From the NCBI GenBank assembly GCA_021815655.1, contig JAKAGJ010000086.1:1-7579 (forward strand): a stretch of 7,579 nt of DNA, written 5' to 3'. Under the pieces are notes generated by a model that had not been told where the DNA came from, did not search any database, and was given only the letters and a program-made list of their open reading frames with translations. Made by a program: the position numbers and the translations under genes. The DNA is from Deltaproteobacteria bacterium (GTDB taxonomy: Bacteria > Desulfobacterota > Desulfarculia > Desulfarculales > Desulfarculaceae). The first letter of the stretch is position 1. Every line of letters begins with the position of its first letter. Below, piece after piece: positions 4,845 through 7,579 of this stretch.

Positions 4845-5489
4845 TTATAACAGGGTGGCGGCCGGGTTGGTGTCCAGGTTGGCGGCCAGTTTGACGGCCA
4901 GGTTGGCGCCGGCCTGCCGGGCCTCGTCCAGGTAGGCGGGGTGGGCCAGCACGTCGCCCTCGAAGTCCAGGCCCCGGTAGAGCAGGCTCTGGGCCAGCTC
5001 CATGTCCAGCACGTCGAAGAAATACTTGACCGAGAGCAAGGCCCCCTCGAAGAGCCGGGGTCCCTTGGTGGCGCCCACGCTGATGAACAGCCCCTGGCGG
5101 GTCTTGACCCCGCCGCCAAAGGGCTGCTTGTCGATCCAGTATTTCTTCACCCACAGGCTCTGGCAGCGGTCCATCAAGAGCTTGGCCTGGGCGCTCAGGG
5201 CGAAGAAGAAGATGGGCGAGGCCAGCATCAGCCCCTGGCTGTCCAGCATCAGGTCGCAGACCCCCTGGAAGTCGTCCTTGATGACGCAGCGGCCGTCCTT
5301 TTTGCAGCCATATATCTCCAGGCAGGGGGATATCTTCAGTTGGCGCAGCACCACCTCGGTCACCTGGGCGCCGGCGGCGCGCGCCCCGGCCACGGCCTGG
5401 TCCAAGAGGGTGGAGGTGTTGCCGGCCCGCCGCGGGCTGGCGTGGATGGCCACGATGCGCGGGGCGGCGGCGTGGTCAGCGGCTGGCAT
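4845..5489 (-). CDS. Flavodoxin-fold NAD(P)H-dependent FMN reductase / iron-sulfur flavoprotein-like, 214 aa
   Basis: Cytoplasmic flavoprotein of the NADPH-dependent FMN reductase superfamily. The FMN phosphate loop is HASPRRAGNTSTLL (16-29), the typical [G/A]SPR-x-x-GNT signature. SPIFFFALSAQAKLLMDR (91-108) matches the second flavin-contacting region (SPxYF-x-x-xSAQxKxxxDR). Between them is a cysteine cluster, C56-x5-C62-x5-C68 in ISPCLEIYGCKKDGRCVIKDD. Iron-sulfur flavoproteins carry a compact CxxCxxC here; in this protein the expected second cysteine is absent, so whether it binds a 4Fe-4S cluster is uncertain. A role in electron transfer or quinone/metal reduction is inference. The start ATG lies inside the end of serB (14-nt overlap, other frame), with AAGGAGG only 3 nt upstream, inside serB. 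Translational coupling to serB is likely. Confidence 0.88.
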   Translation of the reverse strand: MPAADHAAAPRIVAIHASPRRAGNTSTLLDQAVAGARAAGAQVTEVVLRQLKISPCLEIYGCKKDGRCVIKDDFQGVCDLMLDSQGLMLASPIFFFALSAQAKLLMDRCQSLWVKKYWIDKQPFGGGVKTRQGLFISVGATKGPRLFEGALLSVKYFFDVLDMELAQSLLYRGLDFEGDVLAHPAYLDEARQAGANLAVKLAANLDTNPAATLL

Positions 5490-6675
5490 GGGCCTCCTTG
5501 ACGTCGTCGTCGGTGACGCCCAGCAGATGAAACAGATTGGTCAGGCTTGTCCGCCCCAGGGCCACGTTGGCCACCTTGTCCAGGGCGCGCTTGGCGTTGT
5601 AGGCGATGCCCAGGCCGGCCTGGCCCAGCATCAGGGCGTCGTTGGCCCCGTCGCCCACCACCACCACCTGGTCCAGCATGATGCCCTGCTCCCGGGCCGT
5701 CTGGTTGACCAACTGGGCCTTGCCCACGGCGTCGATCACCTGGCCCAGCACCTTGCCGGTCAAGGCCCCGTCCCTGATCTCCAGGCGGTTGGCGAAGGCG
5801 AAATCCAGGCTCAGCCTCTGCCTGAGATGCTCGGCGAAGAAGTCGAAGCCGCCGGTGACCACCCCCAGCTTGTAGCCCAGCCACTTGAGGGTGGCGATCA
5901 GCTCGCCCACCCCGGGGGAGAGCGGCAGGTTTTGGCGGATGTCCTCCAGCTCGGCCAGCTTAAGCCCCTTGAGCAGGGCCACGCGCTGGATCAGCGACTG
6001 CTCGAAGTCAAAATCGCCGCGCATGGCCTTTTCGGTGATGCGCGCCACCTCGCGCCCCACCCCGGCCCGGCGAGCCATCTCGTCGATGATCTCCATGTCC
6101 ACCAGGGTGGAGTCCATGTCGAAAAAGACCAGGCGCTTGTTTTTGCGGAAAGCGGCCATGTTCTGCAGGGCCAGGTCGAAGCCCGACTCGCGGCTGGCCT
6201 GCATCAAGCGCTTCTTCACCTGAGCCGGGGAGGACGCGCCGGCCAGGTTGATTATCAGCTCCAGGGCGGTCTGTTCCCGCTGGCGGGAGCTGCCGATGCG
6301 CTCGATGTTCACGCCCTCCTGCCCCAGGATTTCCGAGACCTGGGCCAGGGCGCGGGTGCCGCCGAAAAAGGTGAGCACGAAGAGATGGCCGGTGTGGGGC
6401 GGGTGGCATTGATCCTGGGTGCAGAGCTTGAAGTCCAGCCTGAGTTCCAGCCGGCTGGCCTCATACAGGAGATCCTTGATTACGCTGTCCTTGGCCGGCC
6501 CGGCGGCCCCCAGGTCCAGGAGGAAATACAGGCCCAGGAGGTCGGCCAGGGAGGCCTGCTCCACGTCCAGCACCTCCACGCCGTGCTCCAGCATGACCCG
6601 GGTGAAGGCGGCGGTGATGCCCGGGCGGTCGGGGCCCGTGGCGGTGACCATCAAGAGGGTCGGCTCCGGGGGCAT
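5476..6675 (-). CDS. serB: Phosphoserine phosphatase with two ACT domains, 399 aa
   Basis: Hydrolyses O-phosphoserine to serine, the last step of serine synthesis. Two tandem ACT domains occupy about residues 7-85 (VTATGPDRPGITAAF) and 97-170 (FGGTRALAQVSEIL, GVNIERIG), which usually bind amino acids and control activity or oligomerisation. The HAD phosphatase domain follows: nucleophile D186 and acid D188 in FFDMDSTLVDMEIIDE, E195, R231, T274 in GVVTGGFDFF, K319, and D342/D346 in VVGDGANDALML. All key residues are present. Start: ATG 6675 has GGAGG at 6688-6684 with 8-nt spacing. The in-frame ATG 21 nt earlier (6696) has no ribosome binding site and overlaps a TATAAT. The gene lies 43 nt after the metallophosphoesterase stop and overlaps the flavoprotein start by 14 nt, suggesting an operon. 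Confidence 0.96.
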   Translation of the reverse strand: MPPEPTLLMVTATGPDRPGITAAFTRVMLEHGVEVLDVEQASLADLLGLYFLLDLGAAGPAKDSVIKDLLYEASRLELRLDFKLCTQDQCHPPHTGHLFVLTFFGGTRALAQVSEILGQEGVNIERIGSSRQREQTALELIINLAGASSPAQVKKRLMQASRESGFDLALQNMAAFRKNKRLVFFDMDSTLVDMEIIDEMARRAGVGREVARITEKAMRGDFDFEQSLIQRVALLKGLKLAELEDIRQNLPLSPGVGELIATLKWLGYKLGVVTGGFDFFAEHLRQRLSLDFAFANRLEIRDGALTGKVLGQVIDAVGKAQLVNQTAREQGIMLDQVVVVGDGANDALMLGQAGLGIAYNAKRALDKVANVALGRTSLTNLFHLLGVTDDDVKEAHASR

Positions 6676-6718
6676 GATTAAATCCTCCCAGGCCATTATA
6701 GGACATTCAAGCCCAGGA

Positions 6719-7579
6719 CTAAAACCTTACCTCCACGAAACGGCTCTCCAGGCGGGGGCCGCCGGGGGTGCTTTTCAGCGTCATCACCACATAGCCCGGG
6801 GGGAAGGCCACCGAGCCCCAGGGGCGGTCGCCCAGCCACCAGCGGCCACAGACCGCCGGCAGGCCGGTGAACTGCCACAGGCCGCCGCGCAGGCCCATGA
6901 GCGACTGGTGGAAGGCATGCTCATGGCCGCTGACCAGGGCCAGCACCTGGCGGCCCTGCAAGAGCCCCAGGATCTGGGGCGCGGCCTGGTCGGTGTCGCG
7001 CAGGGCCGCCCCGCTTTCGCCGGGGGCCTTGACCAGCGCGCCCGGGTACAGGGGGTTGGCCCCGGCCACCGGCGAGGCCAGGGGGAAGTGGCTCACCAGC
7101 ACCAGGGGTGTCTCCCTGGGCAGGGCCTCCAGCACCGCCTTGAGCCAGGCCAGGGCCTCGGGCGGGGTCTGCCCCAGGGAGCGAGGCTTGCCCGTGGGGC
7201 TTTGGCCCCGGCCGGGGTTGTCTAAAAAGATCCAGGCCATGCCCTTGAGCAAGAACAAATGGCGCGTGGGCCCCAGGTGGCGCCGCCACAGGGAGGCGTC
7301 CACGCTGGAGCCGTTCTGGCCGTCGTGATAACGCACGTCGTGGTTGCCGGGCAGGGCGCGGGCCGGCGCCGGCAGCATGGCCAGCGAGCGGGCCGCCAGT
7401 TGCATCTGCCCCTCGGCGTGAGGCTGGCCGCCCTGGTCGGCATCCATGCACAAGTCGCCGGCCACCACGGTCAAGGCCGGCTTGAGGGCCGTGACCTGGC
7501 CGGCCACCCGCTCCCAGACCCGGGTGGCCAGGTCCCAGCCGCCGGGCGGGGCGGGATAACCCTCGGTGGGGAACTGGGC
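6719..7579 (-). CDS. Calcineurin-like metallophosphoesterase, partial (N-terminus beyond window)
   Basis: Dinuclear-metal phosphoesterase; 286 residues are visible and the frame is still open at the right edge. A GTG at 7507 could be read as a start, but coding continues in frame upstream (…GGWDLATRVWERVAGQV), and the family's first metal motif, D-x-H, must lie further out, so this is an incomplete gene. Visible motifs: VVAGDLCMD (GD at about 7459), LPGNHD (GNHD at 7348-7337), VSHFPL (around 7080-7095) and SGHEHAFH (GHEH at 6928-6917). These are the GD, GNH[D/E], H and GHxH signatures in correct order. The substrate is not predictable: relatives include cyclic-nucleotide, sugar-nucleotide and phospholipid phosphoesterases. 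No signal peptide can be judged because the N-terminus is missing. It is the first visible gene of the unit with serB and the flavoprotein. Confidence 0.88.
   Translation of the reverse strand, partial: AQFPTEGYPAPPGGWDLATRVWERVAGQVTALKPALTVVAGDLCMDADQGGQPHAEGQMQLAARSLAMLPAPARALPGNHDVRYHDGQNGSSVDASLWRRHLGPTRHLFLLKGMAWIFLDNPGRGQSPTGKPRSLGQTPPEALAWLKAVLEALPRETPLVLVSHFPLASPVAGANPLYPGALVKAPGESGAALRDTDQAAPQILGLLQGRQVLALVSGHEHAFHQSLMGLRGGLWQFTGLPAVCGRWWLGDRPWGSVAFPPGYVVMTLKSTPGGPRLESRFVEVRF

Noticed and set aside
5002..6681. A 559-aa open frame on the + strand.
   Set aside because: It is antisense to serB and the flavoprotein, which carry intact catalytic motifs. Its composition (many H, Q, G, L) is the usual shadow of GC-rich genes.
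6695..6700. A perfect TATAAT on the minus strand just before serB.
   Set aside because: The hexamer 17 nt upstream (TTTAGT) is a poor -35, and a start about 7 nt downstream would fall on the serB ribosome binding site. More likely serB is read from the upstream gene's transcript.

Overview
The window is a GC-rich bacterial chromosome segment (about two thirds G+C by eye), densely packed and without tRNA, rRNA, CRISPR or recognisable transposase. The gene set (a free-standing AICAR transformylase lacking the cyclohydrolase domain, a SerB with two ACT domains, a TRAP-type binding protein, a small Rho-N domain protein, an HD hydrolase) and the codon usage suggest a Desulfobacterota (deltaproteobacterial) organism. 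This assignment is inference from gene style, not proven.

Left half, + strand: a probable last few codons of an upstream gene (stop at 24-26); two 100-nt repeats lying 104 bp apart (43-146 and 151-250) that can fold into RNA; a candidate sigma70 promoter at the end of the second repeat; a 107-aa Rho-N/SAP-like protein (336-659); a hairpin; a 184-aa HD-domain hydrolase (757-1311); a good candidate sigma70 promoter (1328-1356); AICAR transformylase (1399-2685), which makes FAICAR in de novo purine synthesis; and, 27 nt later, an MscS-type mechanosensitive channel (2713-3600) closed by a strong intrinsic terminator (3626-3656).

Right half, - strand, convergent with the left: a partial calcineurin-like metallophosphoesterase entering from the right edge (6719-7579), then serB (5476-6675, last step of serine synthesis), then a flavodoxin-like flavoprotein overlapping serB by 14 nt (4845-5489). 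This looks like one transcription unit. After a 122-bp gap comes a TRAP transporter substrate-binding protein (3748-4722) with no membrane subunits next to it.

The most interesting signal is the intergenic repeat. A third, shortened copy lies on the - strand at 3663-3742, only 5 nt after the TRAP-gene stop codon. Repeat 1 likewise follows a probable stop codon by 16 nt. All copies share the same two conserved arms around a 17-18 nt variable centre flanked by complementary TGGCG/CGCCG. They look like a dispersed family of structured elements placed in 3' untranslated regions. I do not recognise the family.
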